Assembly (NCBI RefSeq): GCF_010731695.1
Contig: NZ_AP022586.1
Location: 4,154,001-4,218,000 of the forward strand
Direction of reading: 5' to 3'
Source of the DNA: Mycolicibacterium litorale
GTDB taxonomy: Bacteria; Actinomycetota; Actinomycetes; Mycobacteriales; Mycobacteriaceae
Length of the DNA stretch: 64,000 nt
Below the pieces are notes generated by a model. The model searched no databases. It saw only the letters and a program-made list of their open reading frames with translations, and was not told the DNA's origin. The translations under genes and the position numbers were made by a program. Below are positions 25,866-34,626 of this stretch, piece after piece. Numbering within the stretch: position 1 is the stretch's first letter; every line of letters starts with the position of its first letter.

Positions 25866-26211
25866 CCGCGACGCCGGCATCAGCGCGGTGACCGACAAGA
25901 TCGCCGAACTGCCCGCGTACCGCGATGTCGCGGCACGGTTGCACGAGGTGATCATGGCGGCCGGTCCCGACCTCAAACCGCGCCTCTGGTACGGGATGCC
26001 GGGATACGCGCGATCGAAGAGCAGCCCGGTGCTCTGCTTCTTCCGGGTCGACGCCGACGACTACGTCTCGTTCGGCCTCACCGAGAAGGCCAACCTCGCC
26101 CCTGACGAGGGCGCCTCGCACAAGCTCATCGGATCAGCCTGGTTTCTCACCGAACTCGACCAGGCCACCGAGGCACGGATCGCCGAGATCGTCACGCGAG
26201 CCGTCGCCTGA
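25843..26211 (+). CDS. DUF1801-type small protein
   Basis: 122 residues. Seen: PRLWYGMPGYAR and FFRVDADDYVSFGLTE, features of the DUF1801/YdhG-like fold. Start overlaps the ArsR 3' end by 23 bases, with an AAGGAAG site. No catalytic residues can be named. Co-transcribed with the SRPBCC protein. Confidence 0.8.
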   Translation: MATENASDRDAGISAVTDKIAELPAYRDVAARLHEVIMAAGPDLKPRLWYGMPGYARSKSSPVLCFFRVDADDYVSFGLTEKANLAPDEGASHKLIGSAWFLTELDQATEARIAEIVTRAVA

Positions 26212-26232
26212 CTCGCCACAGGAGGAACCGCG

Positions 26233-26730
26233 ATGATTCTGCAATTGTTCACCAAGCCCAAAGAACTCGACCTCGAGCGGACGTACCGCGCTCCCCTCAC
26301 CACGGTGTGGGACGCGTGGACCCGGCCGGAGGTGCTCCGGCAGTGGTGGGGTCCGGAGAAGACGCTGGTCCCCGAATGCCGAATCGATCTGCGCGTCGGT
26401 GGCGAGATCTACATCGTCATGGAGGCCGGCGCGGAGATGGGCAGGTACCAGGGCACGCGCTGGCCGATGGCGGGGACGCTCACCCGCGTGGAAGCGCCGT
26501 CCCGGCTGTCCTACGAGGCCCGGTCGTGGACCGAGGGGGAGGAAGCGACCTCGACCATCGTGCACACCAACGACATCACCCTCACCGAAGACCAGGGCAT
26601 GACGACCGTCAGGCTCCATGTGTCGATCACCCAGATCGGCTCCAAGGCCAAGATGGCCGCGTTCGGGATGAAGTGGGGCTACAAGCAGCAGCTCGCCAAG
26701 CTCGGCAAACACCTCGAGGCGCACACCTGA
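26233..26730 (+). CDS. SRPBCC/AHSA1-domain protein
   Basis: 165 residues of the START-like AHSA1 fold. Seen: LERTYRAPLTTVWDAWTRPE and QWWGPEKT, the usual N-terminal signature; a hydrophobic-cavity protein that binds an unknown small ligand. AGGAGG site 7 bases before ATG. ArsR plus SRPBCC operons are common in Actinobacteria. Its TGA directly abuts the TCA (stop of the convergent XRE gene). Confidence 0.87.
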   Translation: MILQLFTKPKELDLERTYRAPLTTVWDAWTRPEVLRQWWGPEKTLVPECRIDLRVGGEIYIVMEAGAEMGRYQGTRWPMAGTLTRVEAPSRLSYEARSWTEGEEATSTIVHTNDITLTEDQGMTTVRLHVSITQIGSKAKMAAFGMKWGYKQQLAKLGKHLEAHT

Positions 26731-27549
26731 TCACCGCCGGGCAGTCGCGGCGATGCTGCCGAGCAGCTTGAGCGCATCTGCGCTCGGGCTGGCCGGTTCG
26801 GCGTCATAGACCACCAGCTCCTGGCCGGGCGTAGACCGTACGTCGAACGTCTGCATGGTCAGTTCGAGCACACCGATGTCGGGATGACGGAATGCCTTGC
26901 TGGTGAGCGACTTTCCGCGCGCGTCATGGCGCTCCCAGAGCGCGCGGAACTCGGCGCTTCCGGTGAGCAGCTCGGCCAGCACCGCCTGCACGCGCGGATC
27001 CGCCGGTGCGGCAGTGTAGTTCAGCCGGAACCCGGCGACCGAGTTCTCGGCGATGTCCTGCCAGTCGACGTAGAAGTCGCGGGCTCGCGGTTCGGTGAAC
27101 ACCAGCAGCATGAGGTTGCGGCCGGCTCCGAAATCGCCGAACAGCGCATCGGCCAGCGGGTTCGCGGCCAGCACGTCGTAGGCCCGGTTGTAGACCAGGG
27201 CCGGGTTCTCCGGCCAGGACGCCATCAGCCTCAGCAGCGCCGGATCGACCCGGTCGGGTGTCCGCGGGGACTCCAGCCGCGGCGCCAGGCCCGCCAGCCG
27301 GAAGAGATGCCGGTGGCCGTCGTGGTCCAGGCGCAGCGCCGCGGCAAGCGCATCGAGGACCGGCGCCGACGGGGACCGTTCGCGGCCCTGCTCCAGCCGC
27401 ACGTAGTAGTCCACGCTCAGCCCGGCCAGCCACGCGACCTCTTCGCGGCGTAGACCGGGCACCCGCCGCACACCCGTCGACACCAGTCCCGTGTCTTCGG
27501 GCCGCACGTGGGCGCGCCGGCTACGCAGATAGTCGCCGAGTTCGGACAT
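26731..27549 (-). CDS. XRE-family regulator with MmyB-like ligand-binding domain
   Basis: 272 residues: helix-turn-helix at about 30-75 (LRREEVAWLAGLSVDYYVRLEQGR) followed by a PAS-like MmyB C-terminal domain (about 105-265). Members usually sit beside and control an SDR or oxidoreductase gene, as here. ATG 27549 is 6 bases after the -10 TATCGT (27561-27556), so translation is probably leaderless. Proposed operator at 27583-27601. Confidence 0.88.
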   Translation of the reverse strand: MSELGDYLRSRRAHVRPEDTGLVSTGVRRVPGLRREEVAWLAGLSVDYYVRLEQGRERSPSAPVLDALAAALRLDHDGHRHLFRLAGLAPRLESPRTPDRVDPALLRLMASWPENPALVYNRAYDVLAANPLADALFGDFGAGRNLMLLVFTEPRARDFYVDWQDIAENSVAGFRLNYTAAPADPRVQAVLAELLTGSAEFRALWERHDARGKSLTSKAFRHPDIGVLELTMQTFDVRSTPGQELVVYDAEPASPSADALKLLGSIAATARR

Positions 27550-27582
27550 GACTCAACGATAGGTACGCAAGGCGGCAGCAGC

Positions 27583-27601
27583 CTGGGTGTGGCGCACCCA
27601 G
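27583..27601. promoter_or_regulatory. Candidate XRE-regulator operator CTGGGTG-N5-CACCCAG
   Basis: Perfect 7-base-arm dyad (19 bp) midway between the divergent XRE and SDR starts. It covers the expected -35 area of the regulator promoter, fitting autoregulation and control of the SDR. Confidence 0.6.
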
Positions 27602-27650
27602 TCTCACCGCGTCCTGGTAGTGCCCGCGCCGCCGCACCATGGTGGACGGC

Positions 27651-28382
27651 ATGACTGATTCGAAGATCATCCTCATCACCGGGGCGAGCAGCGGGATCGG
27701 CGCCGCTGCCGCCATCCACCTCGCCCGCGCCGGCCATCACGTCGTCGCCGGCGCCCGCCGCGAAGACCGGCTGCGCGAACTCGCCGACAGCGCAACGGGT
27801 CTGGAACACGGCAGCCTGTCCGTGCGCCGGCTCGACGTCACCGACCGCGCCGACATGGCCGCCTTCGTCGACGCCGCAGCCGCCGCGCACGGCCGCATCG
27901 ACGTCATCGTCAACAACGCCGGCGTCATGCCGCTGTCCCGCCTCGACGCGCTGCTAATCGACCAGTGGGACGCGATGATCGACGTCAACGTGCGCGGCCT
28001 GCTCAACGGCATCGCCGCGGCGCTGCCGCACTTCCAACGGCTCGGCGGCGGGCACTTCGTCACCGTGGCGTCGATCGGCGCACACGAAGTGGTGCCGACG
28101 TCCGCGGTGTACAGCGCCACCAAGTACGCCGCGTGGGCGATCACCGAAGGCCTGCGCCAGGAGTCTGACCCGTCGATCAGGGTCACCACGGTGTCGCCCG
28201 GGGTGGTGGAGTCCGAACTCGCCGAATCCATCACCGACACCCACGCCGCGGCGGCAATGCGGGAGTACCGGGCGGCCGCGATCCCGCCGGAGGCGATCGC
28301 CCGCGCCATCGCCTACGCGATCGACGAACCCGAGGGTGTGGACGTCAACGAGGTGATCGTGCGGCCCGCTCGCCAGCGCTGA
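27651..28382 (+). CDS. Short-chain dehydrogenase/reductase
   Basis: 243 residues. Seen: TGASSGIGAA, VNNAGVMPLS, active-site Ser region VASIGAH and YSATKYA. ATG 27651 has GGTGGA 4 bases upstream; ATG 27639 is in frame too. Divergent from, and probably regulated by, the XRE protein. Typical substrate-unknown SDR of such pairs. Confidence 0.87.
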   Translation: MTDSKIILITGASSGIGAAAAIHLARAGHHVVAGARREDRLRELADSATGLEHGSLSVRRLDVTDRADMAAFVDAAAAAHGRIDVIVNNAGVMPLSRLDALLIDQWDAMIDVNVRGLLNGIAAALPHFQRLGGGHFVTVASIGAHEVVPTSAVYSATKYAAWAITEGLRQESDPSIRVTTVSPGVVESELAESITDTHAAAAMREYRAAAIPPEAIARAIAYAIDEPEGVDVNEVIVRPARQR

Positions 28383-28495
28383 TCCGCAACGGCGTTTATG
28401 CCACCTACCGATCAATTGCTGCCATCGGAAATCAAAAGCTTGACCGGTTCCGTTCTAACCAGCAGATTGACCAACCGGAGCTCATCCCCCCGAAC

Positions 28496-28529
28496 GCGAG
28501 GGGCGCCCATCCCCCCGGGCGCCCCTCGC
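28496..28529. terminator. Bidirectional hairpin terminator
   Basis: Perfect 13-bp stem GCGAGGGGCGCCC / GGGCGCCCCTCGC with an 8-base loop between the convergent SDR and enoyl-CoA hydratase genes, 6 bases past the latter's stop. No T-run, as is usual in mycobacteria. The preceding 28383-28490 is relatively A/T-rich and holds no gene that I can see. Confidence 0.75.
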
Positions 28530-28534
28530 CCATA

Positions 28535-29422
28535 TCACTCGACGGCGTCGATCAGCCCCCATCTCAGTGCGGTGGGCGGATCGATCGTCCGACCGGACAG
28601 CACCAGGAACATCGTGCGCCACCGCCCGATGCGGCGGGTGACGCTGACGGTGCCGCCCGCACCGGGGATCAGGCCCAGGCCGAGCTCGGGCAGGCCGAAC
28701 ACCGCGTCGGGGGTGCTCACCACCCAGCCGCAGTAGGCTGCCATCTCCAGTCCGCTGCCCAGCACCTGACCGTGCACCCGGGCGCGGCAACGCCTGCCGA
28801 GGCGGGCGGTCAGCTCGTCGAGCACCAGTGCCGGGCTGTGCCGGGTGCGGGCGAGATGCGCGCTGGCCGGGTCGGCGAAGCTGCCGAATTCGGCGAGATC
28901 GCCTCCGCTGCAGAATGATCGGCCGGCGCCGGAGAGTACGACCTCCTCGACCGACGGGTCGAGGCGCGCGACCTCGAGCGCCTCGAGCAGGGCGGCCCTG
29001 GCATCGGTGGAGAACGCGTTGTGCCGTTGCGGACGGTTGAACTCGACCGACAGCGTGCCGCCGACGCGGGAGGCGCGTACCGGATCGGGTAGCGCGGGCA
29101 TCGTTGCCGGGCCCCGTTCGGCGAGCCACCGCGCGAACTCCGGCCCGGCCTGCAGCGTGGAGTACGCCAGCGATTCGGTGATGACGCCGGGCCGGGCGGG
29201 GGCGGCCGGGTCGACCGAGCGCAGGACGTCGTCGCACACCGCGGCGGTCTGCGGCCAGCGTTCACACCGTTCGGCCAGCACCTCGAGCGTGCGGGGCACC
29301 GAGTCCACCTCGACCGTCCGCCGGTCGTCCGCACCGGCGTGTTCGGTCAGCGTGAACGCCGCACCGTCGTCCGGTGTCTCGACACCGACGACGATCCCGG
29401 CGGGCAGCTCGACGAGGCTCAC
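28535..29422 (-). CDS. Crotonase-fold protein (enoyl-CoA hydratase/isomerase) with N-terminal extension
   Basis: 295 residues. The crotonase core starts only at about residue 107 (VGGTLSVEFNRPQRHNAFST); seen are GRSFCSGGDLAEFG, HGQVLGSGLEMAA and FGLPELGLGLIPGAGGT, which hold the oxyanion and the two Glu positions of hydratases. The first 105 residues do not look like crotonase and are unassigned. GTG 29422 overlaps the fadD4 stop (GTGA), so the two are co-translated: fadD4 would activate the acid and this enzyme would act on the CoA ester. Confidence 0.85.
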   Translation of the reverse strand: MSLVELPAGIVVGVETPDDGAAFTLTEHAGADDRRTVEVDSVPRTLEVLAERCERWPQTAAVCDDVLRSVDPAAPARPGVITESLAYSTLQAGPEFARWLAERGPATMPALPDPVRASRVGGTLSVEFNRPQRHNAFSTDARAALLEALEVARLDPSVEEVVLSGAGRSFCSGGDLAEFGSFADPASAHLARTRHSPALVLDELTARLGRRCRARVHGQVLGSGLEMAAYCGWVVSTPDAVFGLPELGLGLIPGAGGTVSVTRRIGRWRTMFLVLSGRTIDPPTALRWGLIDAVE

Positions 29423-30942
29423 GAGTACTTCTTGACGAGCTCCTGCTTGTAGAGCTTGCCGGTGTCCGTGCGGGGCAGCTGCGGCTCGAACGAGATCGAC
29501 TTCGGACACTTGTAGTGCGCCAACCGATCCCGCAGCCATCCGAGCAGTTCCTCGGCGAAGGCGTCGGTGGCGTCGGCCGGGTCGACGGTCTGCACCACAC
29601 CTTTGACGCGCTGGCCCATCTCCTCGTCGGGCACCCCGAACACCGCCGCGTCGAGCACCTTCGGGTGGGTGACCAGCATGTTCTCGGCTTCCTGCGGGTA
29701 GATGTTGACCCCGCCGGAGATGATCATGTGGTGGCGGCGGTCGGTCAGGTACAGGTAGCCCTCCTCGTCGAGGTACCCGATGTCACCGACTGTCGCCCAA
29801 CCCTTTTCGTGGCGAGACGCGGCGGTCTTGTCGGGGTCGTTGAGGTATTCGAAGGAGGCGCCGCCCTCGAAGTAGATCTCGCCGGCCTGATTCGGCGGCA
29901 ACTCGTTGCCGTCCTCGTCGAGGATGTGCAGCGCACCGGTCATCGGCTTACCCACCGAGCCGGGGTGGGCGAGCCATTCCTCCGCGCTGATGATCGTCGA
30001 TCCGTGCGCCTCGGAGGACGCGTAGTACTCGTCGATGATCGGGCCCCACCAGTCGATCATCTGTTTCTTGATCTCGACCGGGCACGGCGCGGCGGCGTGG
30101 ATGACGCGGCGCAGGCTCGACACGTCGTACGAATTACGCACCTGCTCAGGCAGTTTGAGCATGCGGGTGAACATGGCCGGGACGAACTGGCCGTGGGTGA
30201 CGCCGTAGCGCTGAATCGCCTCGAGCGCACTCTGCGGCTCGAACTTCTCCATCACCACGACGGTGTGCCCGGCGGCCTGGACGTTCATCGACCACACCGA
30301 CGGCGCCGTGTGGTAGAGCGGGGCGGGGCTCAGGTACACCGAATCCGGCTGCATCCAGACGCTGACGAGCAGCGACATCATGCCCGGCACCTCGGACGGC
30401 GGCTGGTGCGGCAGAGCGCGTTTGATGCCCTTGGGCCTGCCGGTGGTGCCCGACGAGTACTGCAGCAGATCGCCTTCGATCTCGTCGGCGATCGGTGTAT
30501 CCGGTTGGTCGGCGACGCATTCCGGGTAGGTCAGCCAGCCGTCCAGCGTGCCGTCGGCGATCAGCAGCATGCGCGGCAGGCCGTTCGGCAGGTGCTCGCC
30601 GAGCTCTTGGCATGTCGCACGCAGCGCCGCAGAACCGATGACGGCCGACGCCCCGCTGTTGTCGATGATGTAGGCGGCTTCGGCGGCGGTCAGGTGGGTG
30701 TTGATGGGCACGTAGTACAGGCCGGCGCGGCGCGCACCCCACATTGCCGCGTGCATGTGCTCGTTGTTCTCCATGAGGATGGCGACGACGTCGCCCTCCT
30801 GCAGACCCTGACCGCGGAAGAAGTGGGCTAGCCGGTTGGCCCGAGCCTCGAGCTCGTCGAACGTGACGACGGTGCCGGACGGGTGGAGGATGACCGCCGG
30901 CTTCGCCCCCTTGCCGGGGCCGACATGTTCACGGATCTGCAT
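29419..30942 (-). CDS. fadD4: Acyl-CoA synthetase FadD4-like
   Basis: 507-residue ANL-family ligase that activates a carboxylic acid via acyl-AMP to acyl-CoA. Seen: P-loop YSSGTTGRPKGIK (about 165), YYASSEAHG (A5), GDIGYLDEEGYLYLTDR (A7/A8) and the C-terminal catalytic Lys in RTDTGKLYK. ATG 30942 is 6 bases after -10 TACAGT. Same neighbourhood as M. tuberculosis fadD4 (pckA nearby), so the symbol is by position and similarity; substrate unknown. Upstream palindrome 30966-30979 is a probable operator. Confidence 0.85.
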   Translation of the reverse strand: MQIREHVGPGKGAKPAVILHPSGTVVTFDELEARANRLAHFFRGQGLQEGDVVAILMENNEHMHAAMWGARRAGLYYVPINTHLTAAEAAYIIDNSGASAVIGSAALRATCQELGEHLPNGLPRMLLIADGTLDGWLTYPECVADQPDTPIADEIEGDLLQYSSGTTGRPKGIKRALPHQPPSEVPGMMSLLVSVWMQPDSVYLSPAPLYHTAPSVWSMNVQAAGHTVVVMEKFEPQSALEAIQRYGVTHGQFVPAMFTRMLKLPEQVRNSYDVSSLRRVIHAAAPCPVEIKKQMIDWWGPIIDEYYASSEAHGSTIISAEEWLAHPGSVGKPMTGALHILDEDGNELPPNQAGEIYFEGGASFEYLNDPDKTAASRHEKGWATVGDIGYLDEEGYLYLTDRRHHMIISGGVNIYPQEAENMLVTHPKVLDAAVFGVPDEEMGQRVKGVVQTVDPADATDAFAEELLGWLRDRLAHYKCPKSISFEPQLPRTDTGKLYKQELVKKYS

Positions 30943-30948
30943 GCGCTG

Positions 30949-30979
30949 ACTGTACTAGGGGTGAGTTGACACGTGTCAA
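30949..30979 (-). promoter_or_regulatory. fadD4 promoter with 14-bp perfect palindrome
   Basis: TTGACACGTGTCAA (30966-30979) is fully self-complementary. Read on the minus strand its first half is a -35 TTGACA; -10 TACAGT (30954-30949) follows after 19 bases and lies 6 bases before ATG. A dimeric repressor on the palindrome would block initiation. The site does not fit the KstR motif. Confidence 0.55.
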
Positions 30980-31080
30980 GAGTGTGCCTATGGCCCCCCG
31001 CACACTCTCGTACGGCCGCGAGGGTGCGCGAAATACACACCGCGAGCGGCGTGTCGAGGATCAGACACGCACGCTCGCGG
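30979..31080 (-). terminator. Two hairpins between pckG and fadD4
   Basis: Nearest to pckG: arms 31016-31028 and 31068-31080, 12 of 13 bases complementary (CCGCGAGGGTGCG against CGCACGCTCGCGG). Then a perfect 9-bp stem AGAGTGTGC / GCACACTCT (30979-30987, 31000-31008). Placed just after the pckG stop at 31112, they probably end that transcript. The first resembles the element at 40571-40633. Confidence 0.6.
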
Positions 31081-31111
31081 TGCGAAGACGGTGCGGTGTG
31101 ACGAGAGGTGG

Positions 31112-32938
31112 CTAGGCCTCTTCGGCCAGGCGGTGCTTGAGGGCGTCGAACTCGTCCTTGATGCCCGTGGGCAGCTTCTCGCCGACGAACTCGAACCACT
31201 CCTCGATGAGCGGCAATTCGTCGCGCCACTCCTCGGGCTTGACCGCCAGTGCCGCGTCCACGTCGGCCGGATCCACGTCGAGACCCTCGAGGTCGAGATC
31301 CTCGGCGGTCGGCACGATGCCGATCGCGGTGCTGCGGCCGTCGGCCTTGTGCTCGATGCGCTCGACGGCCCACTTCAGCACGCGGCTGTTCTCGCCGAAG
31401 CCGGGCCACAGGAAGCGGCCGTCGTCGCCGCGGCGGAACCAGTTGACGAAGAACACCGCGGGCATCTTGGACTCGTCGGCGTTCTTGCCGATGTCGATCC
31501 AGTGCTGGAAGTAGTCACCGACGTTGTAGCCGAGGAAGGGCAGCATCGCCATCGGATCGCGGCGCACCGTGCCGACCTTGCCCTCGGCGGCGGCCGTCTG
31601 CTCCGAGCCCAGGGTGGCGCCGATGAACACACCGTGCTGCCAGTCGCGGGCCTGGGTGATCAGCGGGACCGTCGTCTTGCGGCGGCCGCCGAACAGGATC
31701 GCCGAGATCGGCACACCCTGCGGGTCGTCCCACTCCGGGGCCAGCGTCGGGCACTGTGCGATCGGGGTGCAGTAGCGCGAGTTCGGGTGCGCGGCCTTCT
31801 CCTCGGACTCCGGGGTCCAGTCGCGGCCCTTCCAGTCGATGAGGTGCTGCGGGTCGCCCTCCAGGCCCTCCCACCACACGTCGCCCTCGTCGGTCAGCGC
31901 GACGTTGGTGAACACGGTGTTGCCTGCCGCGATCGTCTTCATCGCGTTGGGGTTCGAGTCCCAGTTGGTGCCGGGCGCGACGCCGAAGAAACCGAACTCG
32001 GGGTTGGTGGCGTAGAGCCGGCCGTCCTTGCCGAACCGCATCCAGGCGATGTCGTCGCCCACGGTCTCGGCGCGCCAGCCCGGAATGGTGGGCTGCAGCA
32101 TCGCGAGGTTGGTCTTACCGCACGCCGACGGGAACGCCGCGGCGATGTAGTAGGCCTTGTTCTCCGGGGAGATCAGCTTGAGGATCAGCATGTGCTCGGC
32201 GAGCCAGCCCTCGTCGTGCGCCATCGCCGAGGCGATCCGCAGCGAGTAACACTTCTTGCCCAGCAGCGCGTTGCCGCCGTAGCCCGAGCCGAAGCTCCAG
32301 ATCTCGCGGGTCTCCGGGAAGTGGGTGATGTACTTCGTGTCGTTGCAGGGCCACGGCACATCCTGCTGGCCGGGCTCGAGCGGCGCGCCCACGGTGTGCA
32401 GCGCCTTGACGAAGAAGCCGTCGTCGCCCATCTTGTCCAGCGCCGCCTGGCCCATGCGGGTCATCGTGCGCATCGAGATCACCACGTACTCCGAGTCGGT
32501 GATCTCCACGCCGAGCTTGGGATCCTCCGCGTCCAGCGGACCCATGCAGAACGGCACCACGTACATGGTGCGGCCGCGCATGCTGCCCCGGTACAGGTCG
32601 GTCATGATCCCGCGCATCTTCGCCGGGTCCATCCAGTTGTTGGTCGGACCGGCGTCGACCTCCCGCTCGGTACAGATGAACGTGCGGGATTCGACGCGGG
32701 CGACATCGGACGGGTCGGACAGGGCGAGGTACGAGTTGGGCTTGAGTTCATCGTTGAGCTTGGTGAAGGTGCCCGCGTCGACCAGCTGCTGGGTCAGTCG
32801 GGCGCACTCCTCGTCCGAGCCGTCGGCGAACACCACGCGTTCCGGTTGGGTCAGCTCGGCGACTTCCCGAACCCAGGCCAGCAGTCCCTCGTGTCTCGTC
32901 GGAGCGGTGTCCAGACCCGGAATGGTGGCTGAAGTCAT
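31112..32938 (-). CDS. pckG: Phosphoenolpyruvate carboxykinase (GTP)
   Basis: 608 residues; converts oxaloacetate and GTP to PEP, the key step of gluconeogenesis on fatty acids or cholesterol. Seen: active-site loop [13 protein letters not shown] with the reactive Cys, [15 protein letters not shown], and [11 protein letters not shown] (GTP-type signature). ATG 32938 (AGGAGA site, 7 bases) gives [13 protein letters not shown], the same start as M. tuberculosis PckA. The 197-base gap to the next gene is A/T-rich and must hold its promoter; TCGGA-N6-TCCGA at 33075-33090 is a weak dyad there. Confidence 0.96.
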   Translation of the reverse strand: MTSATIPGLDTAPTRHEGLLAWVREVAELTQPERVVFADGSDEECARLTQQLVDAGTFTKLNDELKPNSYLALSDPSDVARVESRTFICTEREVDAGPTNNWMDPAKMRGIMTDLYRGSMRGRTMYVVPFCMGPLDAEDPKLGVEITDSEYVVISMRTMTRMGQAALDKMGDDGFFVKALHTVGAPLEPGQQDVPWPCNDTKYITHFPETREIWSFGSGYGGNALLGKKCYSLRIASAMAHDEGWLAEHMLILKLISPENKAYYIAAAFPSACGKTNLAMLQPTIPGWRAETVGDDIAWMRFGKDGRLYATNPEFGFFGVAPGTNWDSNPNAMKTIAAGNTVFTNVALTDEGDVWWEGLEGDPQHLIDWKGRDWTPESEEKAAHPNSRYCTPIAQCPTLAPEWDDPQGVPISAILFGGRRKTTVPLITQARDWQHGVFIGATLGSEQTAAAEGKVGTVRRDPMAMLPFLGYNVGDYFQHWIDIGKNADESKMPAVFFVNWFRRGDDGRFLWPGFGENSRVLKWAVERIEHKADGRSTAIGIVPTAEDLDLEGLDVDPADVDAALAVKPEEWRDELPLIEEWFEFVGEKLPTGIKDEFDALKHRLAEEA

Positions 32939-33135
32939 TCTGTGATTCTCCTGCATCTTCGGTGCACTCTGTCCGCCAGGACGCAGGCCCACGATGACGC
33001 CGATGAACGAGATCAGCGGCGATCACGGTCGTCCCTTGTTCCGAGGTTAACGTGGGTGACATACCCGAAGGAATTCGGATCTATGTCCGATCACTCACAG
33101 GAACGATTCAGATAAGCAAATTCGTGCGATACCGA

Positions 33136-34626
33136 TCAGTAACCGACGGTTTTCCCGGAATTTCGTTCGCTCGCATCGGTCAATTCCCCGCAGAAATCGT
33201 CATCGAGTGCGGCCCGCACCGCATCCCGTGCGCGCAGCAAGCCGGGGAGTCGACGGTCCCGCAGCGCCGCCGCGCGTACCGTCGCCGCCGCGTGCTCCCG
33301 TAGTTCGGCGTCGATTTCCGCGATTCGCCCGGCCGCCGTCTCCGACTCCGCCGCCTCGTCGGCGGCCAGCGAACCGGTCAGCGCCGCCTCGGCGGCCACG
33401 ACACGGGTGGCGACGGCCTCCTCCGCCGCCGAGCGCAGCGCCGCGGTCAGGTCCACCACCCAGCGGTCCAGGACGCCGCGGTCGTGCAGCAGCCCCCGGA
33501 TGCCGACCACCCACACCGCCACCGCGAGACCGGCCGCCGCGCCGGCGAGCACCCCGGCAACGGTGAGGCCGGGAGCCACCCCGGTGAAAAGCCGGCTCAC
33601 CGCGAGCGCCACCCCGAGTCCGAAGCCGGCGCCGAGCAGCATCATCAGCCGTGTCTCGAGTCGGCGGGACCGCAGCGGCGGGCCCGGTAGGTCCGGCACC
33701 GCGGCGGGTCCGTCCGGTGCGGGCACCGCGTCGAGGTGCAGATCGGCCGCGACCGCGGTCAGGTGGGTGGTGACGCCCTCGTCGACCTCCGCCATCACCT
33801 CCGCGGCGCGGCGCCGTGCACCGTCTTCGAACGCCGCGAACCGGCGACGGCCCAGTCCGGTGATGTCCTCCTGCAGTTCGCCCCGCACCGACGCGCAGCG
33901 GTTGCGGGCGAAGTACGCCAACTGCACCCGGGCCTGCTGGACCTGGCTGCGCAGCGCGATCGTGCGCTGGGACTTCTCCAGCCGCCTGCCGCGCCGGATG
34001 TCGTCGCGCTGGGACCGCAACGTCGAGACCCGCGCCTGCCGGTCGGCGCCGTCGCCGTCGGCGCGATATCGGGTGATCACTTTGTCGAGCTGACTCTCCC
34101 ACGCCCGCAACCTGTTTCGGCGCAGCAAGTCAGGGTCGGAGAGCAGACCGCGCAGCAGGTCGACCAGTTGGTCGACCGCCGGATCGCCGGCGTCCGGGGC
34201 GGCCGCCGCCCCCACCCACGGCAACCGGGTGTACCGCGGGCGGTGCGCGGCGAGCAGGTCCCGGTCGGTGGCCAGTACCTCGCGCCAGTCGTGGTGCGCA
34301 TCGGTCTTCGTCACCACGCCGACCACACCGTCGGTGTGGGCGGCCGCCAGATCGAGGAGCTCACAGTCGGACGGGGTCACCGGAGCGGCCGCCGACACCG
34401 CGAACACCACCGCGCGGGGTGCGGTGCCGACGGCCAATTCGTCGGCCTCGACGAACGTGACCTCGGGCAGCCGGGAACGCAGCGCCGCCGCCAGGCTGCT
34501 CACCCCCGCCAGCCACGGCCCGGTGACCAGGACAGCGTCCGTGCTGCGCACCCCCGGGGAGGTCAGCGTCGGGTCGACGGCGGCCACCACCGCGTCGGCG
34601 GCCGCGACCGGATCGGGTGTCGTCAT
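33136..34626 (-). CDS. Dynamin-like membrane GTPase homologue with degenerate nucleotide motifs
   Basis: 496 residues, same size as the Rv0210 product at this place in M. tuberculosis. Seen: VTGPWLAGVSSLA where a P-loop should be (the GKS lysine is missing), VTKTD in place of NKxD, a long charged helical middle (about 200-330), two closely spaced membrane segments (about 350-405) and a final helical region rich in Ala/Glu. The layout is that of bacterial dynamin-like proteins, but nucleotide binding is doubtful. ATG overlaps the upstream gene stop (ATGA), so the two products are made together. Function unknown. Confidence 0.75.
   Translation of the reverse strand: MTTPDPVAAADAVVAAVDPTLTSPGVRSTDAVLVTGPWLAGVSSLAAALRSRLPEVTFVEADELAVGTAPRAVVFAVSAAAPVTPSDCELLDLAAAHTDGVVGVVTKTDAHHDWREVLATDRDLLAAHRPRYTRLPWVGAAAAPDAGDPAVDQLVDLLRGLLSDPDLLRRNRLRAWESQLDKVITRYRADGDGADRQARVSTLRSQRDDIRRGRRLEKSQRTIALRSQVQQARVQLAYFARNRCASVRGELQEDITGLGRRRFAAFEDGARRRAAEVMAEVDEGVTTHLTAVAADLHLDAVPAPDGPAAVPDLPGPPLRSRRLETRLMMLLGAGFGLGVALAVSRLFTGVAPGLTVAGVLAGAAAGLAVAVWVVGIRGLLHDRGVLDRWVVDLTAALRSAAEEAVATRVVAAEAALTGSLAADEAAESETAAGRIAEIDAELREHAAATVRAAALRDRRLPGLLRARDAVRAALDDDFCGELTDASERNSGKTVGY

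Noticed and set aside
30966..30979. KstR or KstR2 site at the fadD4 promoter
   Set aside because: The palindrome does not contain the AACnnGTT core of KstR nor the KstR2 pattern.
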